A DNA stretch of 64,000 nt from Halisarca cf. caerulea (lineage: Eukaryota > Porifera > Demospongiae > Chondrillida > Halisarcidae). The stretch lies in NCBI GenBank assembly GCA_963170055.1, contig CAUJGJ010000003.1:1012344-1076343 (forward strand), given 5' to 3'. This document shows positions 35,479 to 60,889 of this stretch, piece by piece. Position 1 is the first letter of the stretch. Each line of letters opens with the position of its first letter. A program made the translations under genes and the position numbers. The notes beneath the pieces are model-generated. The model searched no databases and was not told where the DNA came from. It worked only from the letters and a program-made list of their open reading frames with translations.

Positions 35479-36643
35479 TTGTGAACCAAGTTCAGAACCT
35501 CGCGATTGCTAAAACAAAAATTGAATTTTGAAATAGAAATTGAATTGTGTTCAATTCCATTTCGACTGCTGCGTATGAATTCAAAACTGATGTGTGTGCT
35601 CATGCTTTGAGTTATAAGGCTAGATTGCCAGTGCAATGGTATATTACAATGGCCATGCAGATGCAAAGTTAGCAGTTTTGTTGTTTACTCACTTGACACA
35701 TGCTTGCAAGATACAGTGTGTAAACTACAGTATCAGTACTCGTGAAGCAAGGCTGTACGACAGTGTAACATTTGCAATTTGTGACATTTGACATTCAATT
35801 TGATTGAGTCATGCATCAGTGATTGACACAAATCTGTTGAGTTTTTATTTCTTCTGGTGACACTGCGTTAAATTTGCATTGCCAAAATAAATGGTCACTT
35901 TTCATTGTATATGATTCAATTGAATTGCAATGCTTGGTTCAATTTGGCCTGCTTGAACATTCAAATTGACACTAGCACTGAGCAATGCATGTGACATGTA
36001 CCACTGCACATAATCTGCACAAGAAACCAATTTGCAGTCCATGGTGCTAGAAGTTAGTATTATAATTATGCTTCCTCAACATAATGCTATTGTCAATTTA
36101 CCTGAACATATGCATTCGTAGACCTTGATTAATTCTGAATCAATAATATTGTAATTCATGTACCACCACACAACTGCATGATCGAGTGATAGAATCGAAG
36201 TTGCAAACATTTTTGGTTTATTATTTGGTTCTATTTGAACAGTCTGTTTTTTTTTTCAAGAATTAAGTCTGGGTTTAAAATATCTTTTGAATCCATGAAC
36301 TTCATATTGATTGAACATACATCACACAATGTCATTTATAACTTGCTGCTCATATACGTACATGAAATTTGTTTCTGTGATGTGTAGCCAATCTACATGA
36401 CATTGTGTTTTAGATGATTTGTATGTAAGTGCATTTAAATTTGTGGATTTGACATATTCAGGTGCTTGGAGTACAGTTGCAACACAGGCTGCTGTGTATA
36501 AAATAGGTTCAAATTTTGGGTTACATTAGATTTGTTTGATTGCGATGAAATCCATGGTTTCTGCAGAGGCTGTCTTCAGACACATTTCACATGGTATAAT
36601 CCAATTAAAATCAGAATTTAACAAATATACACAAATGTGCATA
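35479..36643. other. AT-rich, no gene recognised
   Basis: Unique AT-rich DNA without exon-like frames or tandem repeats. Confidence 0.4.
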
Positions 36644-37138
36644 TACCGTTTATGTTCTAATTTTTCGTCAGAGCAATTGTCACGAAAAAACGTCATTTGG
36701 AATGGAATTGCAAGGTTTCTGAAAGGTGGTGAATAATTGGAATGGGGGGACAAATATTTAGAATCAATGACGGCGAATTAGAACCATCAAAAAATAGACG
36801 TTTCTAGCTTGAGAACTGTTGCGCCCGTTTGAGGATACCATGCACATATACAAGGAATTTCGAATGAAAAATGAAAATCTTCCATGATTTGACGATTACT
36901 CAAACGAAATAAAAATGACAAATATAAACGAAGGAACAGCGGTTTCTCCAGTACGGTATATCAATGGCACAACAAATGGCAGAATGAAGTCGGCCAGCCT
37001 GCGTGACGAATAATTAGGGTCTCTGACATACGTAGGATTAAAACACATGTTATTTCGTCATCAATTAGAATGCTTCTCATCCCTTTTGGAGCCCATGACG
37101 AATATTTGGAATGAAGAAAAATTAGAGCATATACGGTA
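36644..37138. mobile_element. 495-bp TIR element, TA TSD
   Basis: Ends TACCGTTTATGTTCTAATTT and complement of TACCGTATATGCTCTAATTT, flanked by TA. No transposase. Confidence 0.8.
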
Positions 37139-37424
37139 TATAATCATTTGCTATATCAGTTTGAAAGTCCACTGATGTCACATTATAATAATATTTGGCA
37201 TAGCGGTGCATGTTCCATACATGTACTACATACATCTCTCAGACTTAGACTTCGACAAACAATAGTCAAGGTGAATACATCATGTGCTCAATTACATGTT
37301 TTCTTTGCTGTATTGCATGTATAATTTTAGAAAACGGCATACCAACAATACCAGTGAAAATGAGCTGCATGTATATATCAGGATGTTAAATGAAATGTGA
37401 AGTGTCAGTTTACATTCGATCAGG

Positions 37425-37576
37425 AACATAACAGATTATTTGTACAAAATCAATGCACACAACGTTTCGGCCACGTAGGCCTTCATCAGCTGTATAAAAC
37501 ATTTTATGCAGCTGATGAAGGCCTACATGGCCAGAACATTTTGTGCATTGATTTTGTACAAATGATCTGTTACGTT
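37425..37576. mobile_element. 152-bp foldback with ~74-bp arms
   Basis: The two halves are near-complementary over their whole length (GTACAAAATCAATGCAC, GGCC.CGTAGGCCTTCATCAGCTG, meeting at ATTTTAT). The transcript would form one long hairpin. No TSD is clear. Confidence 0.9.
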
Positions 37577-38102
37577 ATAGAATTTGTTTGAAAGTTATAT
37601 TATCATAAGTCAACGTAGCATGCAATTAGTCTCTATCATATCAGATATAATCACACATTGCAGATTATGTCAATCAAATATGTATAATTTTATCACAAGA
37701 TGGTGCAAAGTGGTGCACATGAACCGTAGTCAAATCAAGTGTTCCAAGTACAGTGGAAAACAATAACAAAAGTGCGCAACACACGAACGATATTGAACTG
37801 TAATTTGTCAATCAATACCTTTTTATGACACTTCACATTTCAATTTTCTTACTTCTTTTCGCTAAATCACTTGTTTCGAAACCATAGATAAAACTGACAT
37901 GTTCGACTCCAAGCAAAACGGGCCGCCAGTTTATTGGTAAAAGTTGCCAGCAGTTCGTAATTCCTTTATTTTTTCATTTTTATAGCTTGTACTCGAACAA
38001 AGTTGTCAGAGAAAGAAGACGTCCTATAGACTTCGCCGAAACAACAAAGAAAGCAAACAGAGCAGTCTTGGAGATAGCGCCATATAATCTACACGTGTCC
38101 TT

Positions 38103-38112
38103 GCGCATGCGC
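38103..38112. promoter_or_regulatory. GCGCATGCGC palindrome, NRF-1-like
   Basis: The site equals the NRF-1 consensus core known from animal promoters. It lies in a CpG-richer stretch (37900-38900) where a short ATG frame starts at 38141 (MSDTMADTMATQFDH...) and another at 38631. A promoter is possible, but no gene body could be joined to it. Confidence 0.3.
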
Positions 38113-38980
38113 AGTTGCAAAAAAGATGCCCCTAAAGATGTCCGACACAATGGCTGACACAATGGCTACTCAATTCGATCACCCGAACAACAAAATTGTG
38201 AATCCTACTGTTTAGCGGAAGAAACTTGAAAATCGCTGTATAGAAGTTTTAGACATTATTGTGCAATAATAATGAAGATTGTTAATTTTTTCGTATCGGT
38301 CAAGATGGGACTGTCACGGACCCAAACGTAAGTGACTTTGGGCGCGTTTTGTCTAATACCCAGTGGGGAAATGCACATAAAGTTTACCTTATCACATAGA
38401 ACACGTTTGCCCGCTTCTGTTATTGCCACTTCACTGCCACTTTACTTTATCACCGACTTGCAACTTGCGCACAAAGAAACGACATATTGGCCAAAATATA
38501 CGATTAAGTGCGTGGGCTTCTCGATCAGACTCCCCTATACGACGGAAACAATTAACCTCGCTAAACCGCTCGGTAATTATACACAAACACATGATACGCG
38601 TTCGATTACATAATTGACGCGTCATCACAAAAATGGCGGGTCCTGAGCTCTTCTTTGGGCGTACACCTGGTACACAGTTTCCATGCAATTTGGTCCTAAC
38701 CTTGAGGCTCATCTCTATTGTCCGTTTCTTCTCACCGTTGGCTGATTCAGGAGTTCTGATGTGTGTTTAGTGGTCTTTTGAAGCTGGAAATCAGGGTAAC
38801 TTATCGCGTGACCTTCCATCCATCGAAGAAGTCGACACGTACTGGTTGGATTGCAGCCGAGCGCTCAGCTGAGACGTCTGTTGCTAACACCTACTGATGT
38901 GTGTCCTGTGCTGGTGAACGGTTTCCTTTAAGACTTTGACATTCACAGGTAAGAATGTTTTTAGTGTTGACGAAGTATGT

Positions 38981-39421
38981 GTAAGGTAAAAGCAGGCAAT
39001 TTCGGGAAGCTGGTAAGGTAAAAGCAGGTAATTTCGGGAAGCTGATAATTTCGGAAACGTTCCTATACTTGTCAGTCAGTAGACTGATCGGGGTAAAAGG
39101 GACTAGAATAGATGTGGAATATGGCAATAACCTTTCCCCTATTCTCCTCCGGCTATTCAGTTCATGTACGGAAAGTTATAAGACATTCCCGAAATTACCA
39201 GCTTCCCGAAATTACCTGCTTTTACCTTACTCTCCAGGAACGTTTCTATACTTGTCATTCAGTAGACTGATTGGGTACAAGGGCCTAGAATAGATGCAGA
39301 ATATGGTGGTACACTTTCCTTTAATCTCCTTCGGCTATTCAGTTCTTATACTGAAAATTCCAGGACATGGTTAATTACCGAAATTACCAGCTTCCCGAAA
39401 TCTTCTGCTTTTACCTTACCT
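38981..39421. mobile_element. Foldback element with doubled ends
   Basis: GGTAAAAGCAGG(C/T)AATTTCGGGAAGCTG occurs twice at the left (about 38984 and 39015), and its complement occurs at 39200-39232 and 39386-39419. Between them is a tandem half-unit (CTTGTCA(G/T)TCAGTAGACTGAT twice). This looks like a MITE that duplicated one arm. Confidence 0.75.
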
Positions 39422-39710
39422 AAAATATACGTACCTCCCACTTGAAGTAAGCTTCGTTAGCTTCGGGTTTCGTTGGACCATGTCCTGACTGTGCTGGGCT
39501 ATCTTGTACTCTGTGTGTCTCCTTTTGACTTGTCATGAGTATGGACACCTTTGGGTCTTGTGGCACATCCACGGGGTTGCTTTTAACCCGTGCTGTAGCG
39601 TCGACAAAGTAGTTATCACATGTTCCCTTTTAGACCTGTCAACTCATTTCATCTCTTCCCTATAGCATTGCTCCGTGCATCCAATCTCACATGCTGTGTA
39701 GTTACATATT

Positions 39711-39877
39711 CAGTGAACCCTCTCTAATCCAACACTCAATGGGGCTTGATAGAAATGTCGGATTAGGAGGTTGTCGGATCACACAGTGACTATTAGCATA
39801 CTTTAATATGGTGACAGTACACCTCATGATTGCCAGATTAGAGACTCTGAGAATGTCGGATTATAGAGGTCTCACTG
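39711..39877. mobile_element. CAGTGA-type mariner-like MITE, copy 1
   Basis: Ends CAGTGAACCCTCTCTAATCC and complement (GGATTATAGAGGTCTCACTG). Internal GGGGCTTGA and TATGGTGAC match the copy at 44584. Confidence 0.85.
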
Positions 39878-39956
39878 TATCTGCAATGACTGAAAGTTAG
39901 TATATCACAAATTAAACTCATGCAAGTGCAGTCAGTACCCACATTTCTACACACAC

Positions 39957-40007
39957 GCATGCACAAACACATACACACACACACACACGTATACATATGT
40001 ACACACA

Positions 40008-40065
<58 letters not shown>

Positions 40066-40072
40066 CACACAG
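39957..40072. repeat. (CA)n microsatellite
   Basis: An interrupted CA tract. Confidence 0.95.
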
Positions 40073-40539
40073 TATCCACATTTCCAAAGGCTGAGTTCCC
40101 ATCCTTGTATCCTCCTCTTTGTTGTGAAGCTACATTGCCTGTGCAGTACAACGGATGACAGATGATGTCTTGTACATTGTACCAGATATTCCATCCACTT
40201 GTTGGTGTCCCCTCCATACACACACATACACAGTGTGGACGTGGTCTATTTGCTCCAAGTGTACTGAACAGTCAGACATTTGTATTCATGTGTGCACTGT
40301 TGTTGTGTGAGCAAGACTGAAGGAGTTTGTGTATTGTGTGTATGTGGTACAGATGAGTATGAGCATGTACTTGGATCTGCATACATGTGTACTGCATAAT
40401 AGTGTGTACATGTGCACTCAAATATGTGTACATCTGCTTATGAATATATACCAGTACACACACCACATGCACACCTCTTTGTAGGGGCATTATTGTACCT
40501 GTGTGCATTTCAGTGTTGGGTGAAGAATCTTGGGAAGGA

Positions 40540-41255
40540 CTTTAGCCAGTGGCTACTCTAGCAGCCTTTAGCCAGTGGCTACTCTAGCAGGCTTTAGCCA
40601 GTGGCTACTCTAGCAGCCTTTAGCCAGTGGCTACTCTAGCAGCCTTTAGCCAATGGCTACTCTAGCAGCCTTTAGCCAGTGGCTACTCTAGCAGCCTTTA
40701 GCCAGTGGCTACTCTAGCAGCCTTTAGCCAGTGGCTACTCTAGCAGTCTTTAGCCAATGGCTACTCTAGCAGCCTTTAGCCAGTGGCTACTCTAGCAGTC
40801 TTTAGCCAGTGGCTACTCTAGCAGGCTTTAGCCAATGGCTACTCTAGCAACCTTTAACCAGTGGCTACTCTAGCAGCCTTTAGCCAATGGCTACTCTAGC
40901 AGCCTTTAGCCAATGGCTACTCTAGCAGCCTTTAGCCAGTGGCTACTCTAGCAGTCTTTAGCCAATGGCTACTCTAGCAGCCTTTAGCCAGTGGCTACTC
41001 TAGCAGCCTTTAGCCAGTGGCTACTCTAGCAGTCTTTAGCCAATGGCTACTCTAGCAGCCTTTAGCCAGTGGCTACTCTAGCAGTCTTTAGCCAATGGCT
41101 ACTCTAGCAGCCTTTAGCCAATGGCTACTCTAGCAGCCTTTAGCCAGTGGCTACTCTAGCGGCCTTCAACCAATGGCTACTCTAGCAGCCTTTAGCCAGT
41201 GGCTACTCTAGCAGCCTTTAGCCAAATGGCTACTCTAGCAGCCTTTAGCCAATGA
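40540..41255. repeat. 26-bp minisatellite
   Basis: About 27 units containing CTTTAGCCAGTGGCTACTCT followed by AGCAGC. Each unit holds the near-palindrome TAGCCA(G/A)TGGCTA, so single strands could form small hairpins throughout the array. An A variant of the centre (CCAATGG) alternates irregularly and creates CCAAT boxes. Confidence 0.95.
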
Positions 41256-41776
41256 TGAGAAGGCACCCACAACTTTGTGGTTTGATGAGTATTGGATGAG
41301 GTGTAGTTTTCCCTTTCTGTGTGGTTTGGTGAGGTGCAGTGTTCTTCCCTAGCAACATGTACATATACAGAATATAAGGAGATGTTTGTTGTCCACTAAA
41401 TGCAGTGTTGATCCATGCACCCCTCACTTGTAGTATGCACCTGTGCTACCAATAATACCTGTCCCCTTTAGTGTTTGCATACCTGGACCATCTTCACAAC
41501 CAGCTCATTATTTGGGGCTGAATTGGAGGTATCTTCATACATACAAGCTCTATTAGTACTCGATGTATGGTGGTAGTTTCTGTATAAATATCTGCTGTGT
41601 TTGCTATCCATATAAGAGGCATAAGAAATGCTTGCTTTGAGGGATGACCCTGTAATCAAGCTTTGTCCCAAACAACACATTAAGATGTCCTTATAAGGAT
41701 ATGCATTGTTATGATAACTACACTCAGCACAAGTGATGAGAAATGTAAACACTGAAAAAAAGCAGTTTGGAATTGA

Positions 41777-42101
<325 letters not shown>

Positions 42102-42102
42102 T

Positions 42103-42412
42103 ACACACATGTGTGCTGTAGTCAGTGAGTACACACATGTGTGCTGTAGTCAGTGAGTACACACAAGTGTGCTGTAGTCAGTGAACACATGTGTGCTGTA
42201 GTCAGTGAGTACGCACATGTGTGCTGTAGTCAGTGAGTACACACATGTGTGCTGTAGTCAGTGAGTACATACATGTGTGCTGTAGTCAGTGAGTACACAC
42301 ATGTGTGCTGTAGTCAGTGAGTACACACATGTGTGCTGTAGTCAGTGAGTACGCACATGTGTGCTGTAGTCAGTGAGTACACACATGTGTGCTGTAGTCA
42401 GTGAACACATGT
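42103..42412. repeat. 28-bp minisatellite
   Basis: About 11 units containing GTGTGCTGTAGTCAGTGAGT and then ACACACAT. Confidence 0.95.
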
Positions 42413-42618
42413 GTTATACCCTATACTGTACATGTGACTATAGATGCAGACACTTTATATTCACCCACTCTTCCTGTATGTGTACATGTGTACATGTTGT
42501 GTGCATGTTTGTGAGTCCTGGGGCACACCTCAGAGCAGGTTTCATGCTAACTTGTACCAGTAAAAGTACAGCCAATCCACACATTTATCCATCCTACCTT
42601 CCTCTCCCCTCCCAACAG

Positions 42619-42714
42619 GTGACTCAGTCTTGTAAGAAGTGTGGTGTGTTCTACCTGGGATCAATAGGAGGACAGCATGAAGAACTGTTGTGTGTGTGTA
42701 CTAGTGTGTTCTGA
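42619..42714 (+). CDS. Candidate terminal exon, unknown protein
   Basis: A strong pyrimidine tract and acceptor (CCTCTCCCCTCCCAACAG) open 31 codons and a TGA: VTQSCKKCGVFYLGSIGGQH, then EELLCVCTSVF. The paired CxxC could bind zinc. Upstream exons are not identified. Confidence 0.35.
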   Translation: MTQSCKKCGVFYLGSIGGQHEELLCVCTSVF

Positions 42715-42973
42715 ACATGAAATGGAGGATATTGGGAAGATCAAAGTAGAGGACTTACTCTCACTCTGTTGTTCTGTTGATACATGTCATTTCAACATGA
42801 TATGCTGAGACTGAGGTTTAGTGACATCATAAGTACATGTGGAAATTCCATCTCTGTATTATTTTGTATTATTTGTAACTTTTAAGACTGAATCACATGA
42901 AATTGTCACGTGTGGGTCAATTCAGAAATTCATGATCTCCTATTGAGTTACAATTTACTGGCCTGTCCAGCGG

Positions 42974-43196
<223 letters not shown>

Positions 43197-43376
43197 AGAT
43201 CATAACACCCTTTTGACAAGATCAGACTATATTTGTTTATCGATATCGACCTTTGACAATAATATGACAAGTTCATCAAGTTCACAATTTTTGATAGGCT
43301 GTTAGAAAAGGGGATTTCCCTTGCAACTATCTTGGCCTGTCGACTCGAGAGATCGACTCAATAGCGTTCACTGGAG

Positions 43377-56338
<12,962 letters not shown>

Positions 56339-56436
56339 GTCATGTGTTATCATGCTCATCAACAACACTGCTAGTGAGGGCAGGTTAACATGGAGGATGT
56401 AGGGAGACCCATTCAGAGTCGTCATCATATTTAGTT

Positions 56437-56442
56437 AATAAA
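56437..56442 (+). terminator. AATAAA poly(A) signal of the interrupted gene
   Basis: It lies 100 bp after the TAG at 56336 that ends the restored last exon, on the far side of the Harbinger element. Confidence 0.45.
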
Positions 56443-56559
56443 TGCAAACTAAGAGCTTCCAGATTCTTGTCCATAGTGAATTCTGAGCCACCATCATGAC
56501 CAAACTGACAAATTTATTGTTTGTGAATGCGTTGATGTGTTCATGTGTGCATGTGCGTA

Positions 56560-56588
56560 AGTATGTGTGTGTGTGCGTGTGCGTGTGC

Positions 56589-56638
<50 letters not shown>

Positions 56639-56682
56639 GTGTGTATGTGTGTTTTTATGTGTGTGTGTGTGTGTGTGTGTGT
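56560..56682. repeat. (GT)n microsatellite
   Basis: An interrupted GT tract, followed directly by a single CAGTGAGACCTCACTTATCC transposon end. Confidence 0.95.
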
Positions 56683-56772
56683 TACAGTGAGACCTCACTT
56701 ATCCACACCTCTTGTATCCAGTTCCCTCACCTTCCACAGTAGTGTTATAGGAAAAAATCTGCAATAATTCTA

Positions 56773-57375
56773 GTGTACACTCTACTATTGCTCCCTCTCT
56801 ATACTGTACACTATACTACTGCTCCCTCTCTATACTGTACACTGTACTACTGCTCCCTCTCTATACTGTACACTATACTACTGCTCCCTCTCTGTACTGT
56901 ACACTATACTACTGCTCCCTCTCTATACTGTACACTATACTACTGCTCCCTCTCTATACTGTACACTATACTACTGCTCCCTCTCTATACTGTACACTAT
57001 ACTACTGCTCCTTCTCTACACTGTACGCTATACTACTGCTCCCTCTCTACACTGTACGCTATACTACTGCTCCCTCTCTACACTGTACACTATACTACTG
57101 CTCCCTCTCTATACTGTACACTATACTACTGCTCCCTCTCTACACTGTACACTATACTACTGCTCCCTCTCTATACTGTACACTATACTACTGCTCCCTC
57201 TCTATACTGTACACTATACTACTGCTCCCTCTCTATACTGTACACTATACTACTGCTCCCTCTCTATACTGTACACTATACTACTGCTCCCTCTCTATAC
57301 TGTACACTATACTACTGCTCCCTCTCTACACTGTACACTATACTACTGCTCCCTCTCTATACTGTACACTATAAA
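56773..57375. repeat. 31-bp minisatellite array A, copy 2
   Basis: The same unit as 8025-10305, about 20 copies, without the TIR insertion. Confidence 0.95.
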
Positions 57376-57538
57376 CTATAAACACAGAGTGTAACAAAGA
57401 GCACACGTATCACTGTTTAGGATGAGGTGAAGCCATACAGTGACACTTGTGCTCTTTGTTACACTCAGTGTTTATGTAACCTCCAGTTCAGAACTTGAAC
57501 AAGCTCCTATGTCATGGTTGTATCCACCTCTTTTGTAG

Positions 57539-57708
57539 TCCTCATCTTGTGTTATTGGAGTGGGTTGATTTCTGATGAGGAGTTTGATAGAGTTTCCTCA
57601 CTGGGTGATCCTGAGTGGAGGAGTCAGCTTGAGGCATTGCGGAATGAGGACATCAATCATGTGCTACATGGGAGGTGGCGGGAGTACTATTACAGGCAGG
57701 AAAGAAAG
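57539..57708 (+). CDS. Candidate coding exon, helical domain, copy 2
   Basis: The paralogue of 10489-10658: same acceptor (TTTTGTAG), same 170-bp length, same GTACTG donor (AAAG before it). It encodes ILCYWSGLISDEEFDRVSSL, then DPEWRSQLEALRNEDINHVL and HGRWREYYYRQER. Many differences are at separate sites but the frame stays open, which argues for constraint. An in-frame ATG lies at 57514. It may be a 5' exon of another gene continuing past the window. Confidence 0.5.
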
Positions 57709-57749
57709 GTACTGATATATGTTAGAGCAGTCTATTTGTTCTGTCACTG

Positions 57750-58190
57750 TAACTACACAGGTGGATGGTGTGAGGTGGTGTTACTACACAGGTGGATGGT
57801 GTGAGGTGGTGTTACTACACAGGTGGATGGTGTGAGGTGGTGTTACTACACAGGTGGATGGTGTGAGGTGGTGTTACTACACAGGTGGATGGTGTGAGGT
57901 GGTGTTACTACACAGGTGGATGGTGTGAGGTGGTGTTACTACACAGGTGGATGGTGTGACGTGGGTGGTGTTACTACACAGGTGAATGGTGTGAGGTGGT
58001 GTTACTACACAGGTGGATGGTGTGAGGTGGTGTTACTACACAGGTGGATGGTGTGAGGTGGTGTTACTACACAGGTGGATGGTGTGAGGTGGTGTTACTA
58101 CACAGGTGGATGGTGTGAGGTGGTGTTACTACACAGGTGGATGGTGTGAGGTGGTGTTACTACACAGGTGGATGGTGTGAGGTGGTGTTA
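57750..58190. repeat. 31-bp minisatellite array B, copy 2
   Basis: The same unit as 10849-11492, about 14 copies. Confidence 0.95.
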
Positions 58191-58811
58191 CCAGCTTAGT
58201 GGTGTATATGTATGGTGGTGTTTTATACAAATATGTAGGATTCTTTTGGACCCACTTTGAAGTCTTATAACTAGTATCATATATACTCTCTGCCTTTTCC
58301 ACTGAAACTGTTTTGGTATATTATTGTAATGAAAGTTGAACTGTACAGCTACCACATAGAGTGCTCAGAGAAAAGTAGCATTGTATTGTGTGAGTGTTGT
58401 AAGGAGAGTTTATATGGCATTATCCGGTGTTGTACTGAATGCAGACAAGAATGATGGGGTGTCGTATCAGCTTTTGAAATGATAGCCATTTTATCTTCAG
58501 TCTGAAAGACTAGTGTACATATAACATATCTGACTTATGTCATTTGATCCAAACAATGCACACAGTTAAGTTTAATGTTGGTGTTGAGGTATATGTTATT
58601 TGAGGGAAAGTACTATAACACCCACATTGTAGAGTACATGCTTGCATGAGTGTCTTGATCCTCAAGCTGTTGGGTGTGATGTGAAGTGTACATGTACATG
58701 GTTGTGAAATGGAATCTATTAACTTGGTTTGAGTGGATTTGATTGGCTAGCAGTGGTTTGGTGGAACACTGTTAAATGAACCTCAAAACACTTTCAATGA
58801 TGTACATATTA
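58191..58811. other. Non-coding block, copy of 11493-12122
   Basis: High similarity throughout with small indels; no exon visible. Confidence 0.7.
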
Positions 58812-59077
58812 AACACCTTCCATTTAGCAACATACTATTCCATTGTACAAAGAATCAGCCTAGGATACACAAATCTGTGACCCCAAAGAGATAGCAGCTG
58901 TACCAGCTGATAGTCCACTATATAAGTTGTTTACCAAAACTTTGTTATTTGTTTTAAAAATAGAAATACCAAACAATGCATTTGATCTATCCTTTGATCT
59001 TCTTGGCTTCACAAATTTGTGTATCTTAGGCTGATTCTTTTTATAATGGAAATGTACATTGCTTAATGGAAGGTGTT
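58812..59077. mobile_element. MITE with long TIRs, copy 3
   Basis: At the same relative position as the copy at 12123 with the same ATTA flanks, so it was copied with the segment and did not insert independently. Confidence 0.85.
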
Positions 59078-59227
59078 ATTAGTTGATGTTTGGCTGTATG
59101 AATTGTGCTTGTCTCTCAACAGTAAAACCAGCATGTCATGTGACATTATCCTCAGTACTTCACACTTGTTAGGATTTGGTGTGCCTCACAAGTACAAGTG
59201 TTGATTGAATAAGAGTTCGAGTAGTTA

Positions 59228-59875
59228 CATACCAACCTGTGTACATGTACCAACCTGTGTACATGTACCAACCTGTGTACATGTACCAACCTGTGTACAT
59301 GTACATAGGTTGGTACATGTACCAACCTATGTACATGTACCAACCTGTGTACATATACCAACCTATGTACATGTACCAACCTGTGTACATGTACCAACCT
59401 GTGTACATGTACCAACCTGTGTACATGTACCAACCTATGTACATGCACCAACCTATGTACACATACCAACCTATGTACATGTACCAACCTATGTACATGT
59501 ACCAACCTGTGTACATGTACCAACCTGTGTACATGTACCAACCTATGTACAAGTACTAACCTGTGTATACGTACCAACCTATGTACATACCAACTTGCGT
59601 ACATGTACCAACCTATGTACATGTTTTTTTGTTTTTCTTTTACTCCTGGATAGTTTTAATTAACATTAAGGAATAGGTGAAGATGTTCAATAATTGTACG
59701 AAAATTAAAGTGTGTGCTATGTGAGGCTCTCAATAAATATAATCAAATCAATGGGTGATTTCAATTTAAATACAAGATAATATAGTACCAACCTATGTAC
59801 ATGCACCAACCTGTGTACATGTACCAACGTGTGTACATATACCAACCTATGTACATGTACCAACCTATGTGTTTA
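59228..59875. repeat. 18-bp minisatellite, copy 2
   Basis: Units CCAACCTGTGTACATGTA as at 12543, but longer. At about 59299-59325 the unit order flips (ACATAGGTTGGTACATGTAC), making a local inverted repeat. Some 150 bp of unrelated DNA (59625-59785) interrupts the array. Confidence 0.95.
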
Positions 59876-60114
59876 GATGTGTTCTAGAACTTTCTCAAAT
59901 CTGTTATACCATGGAACTGGAAGAAACAAGTAATTCGGGTAAAATATAACCATGGGCCAGCCGCCCTCGTCCTAATTTACTTGCAAATATGTCATAACGG
60001 TGAAGGATAAAATCGTGGCTGAAACTCTTCCAAAATGCAGCGAATTTTCTTCAAAATTGCAACAAAGACAAAAAATGCAAAGCTAAAAGATAAAATCCCT
60101 TTGTAAACCTGATC

Positions 60115-60116
60115 TA

Positions 60117-60181
<65 letters not shown>
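60115..60181. repeat. (AT)n microsatellite
   Basis: Over 60 bp of almost pure TA dinucleotide, able to form a cruciform. Confidence 0.95.
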
Positions 60182-60183
<2 letters not shown>

Positions 60184-60889
60184 GCATTGTTGCGAGATAA
60201 ACTGTTGCTTGTTTAAACTCTTCTTTTCATGCAGCAGCCATTTTTATTTGCCCACTTCCTGTTGCATATGAATGGAGCGTTAGACTTCCAGAATTCATAA
60301 TAATGCAGCCCCTAGAAGCAGTTCTTAAACTTCAGTCCAGAAAATGTCAGATGCTCATAACATTGTAATACATTCTACTTTGAAATCTAGCTTCCTATGA
60401 ACAGTAGCTAACTTTCATTGCTTGGGCTTTTACATTCTTGTTGATTCATGAATTGTGTATTTTTGTTACTTTACTCAGAAAAGCTTAAAGTTTCCAGGCT
60501 TCTCACGATTTGAATGAACCACCTCTCCTCGAGCCTCATAGAGTTCTTTGAAACTTTCTAAACTATACACTTTTGAGTAATTCTATTGCTCATTACTAAT
60601 AGTGTATGCGGCAACCATTTTGTGGGGTAGAAATCTGCAACTTACAGTGTGTGTGACCACAAGTTTGCTCATTTCTTTGTCCTCACTCTTCTAAACTCGG
60701 GCGACACCCCTGAACTAGCCCAACACAACAAGTATTAGTCTTTCCATCTAGTATCAATCTTTCATTCAATTCAAAGAAGCTAGCATAGTCAACAGATAAC
60801 AGGTGCCTCCACAAAGACCCCATTGGTATTCATTACACATGTGGGACATGTCTGCGCTAATTCGGAGGTGTGAAAATTTCGCTCTTTAC

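Noticed and set aside
38631..38765. A first coding exon starting MAGPELFFGRTPGTQF
   Set aside because: The frame is open for about 44 codons near a CpG-rich stretch, but I could not find a convincing donor or partner exon.
40540..41255. CRISPR-like regular repeats
   Set aside because: The window is eukaryotic, the units are head-to-tail without unique spacers, and there are no cas genes.
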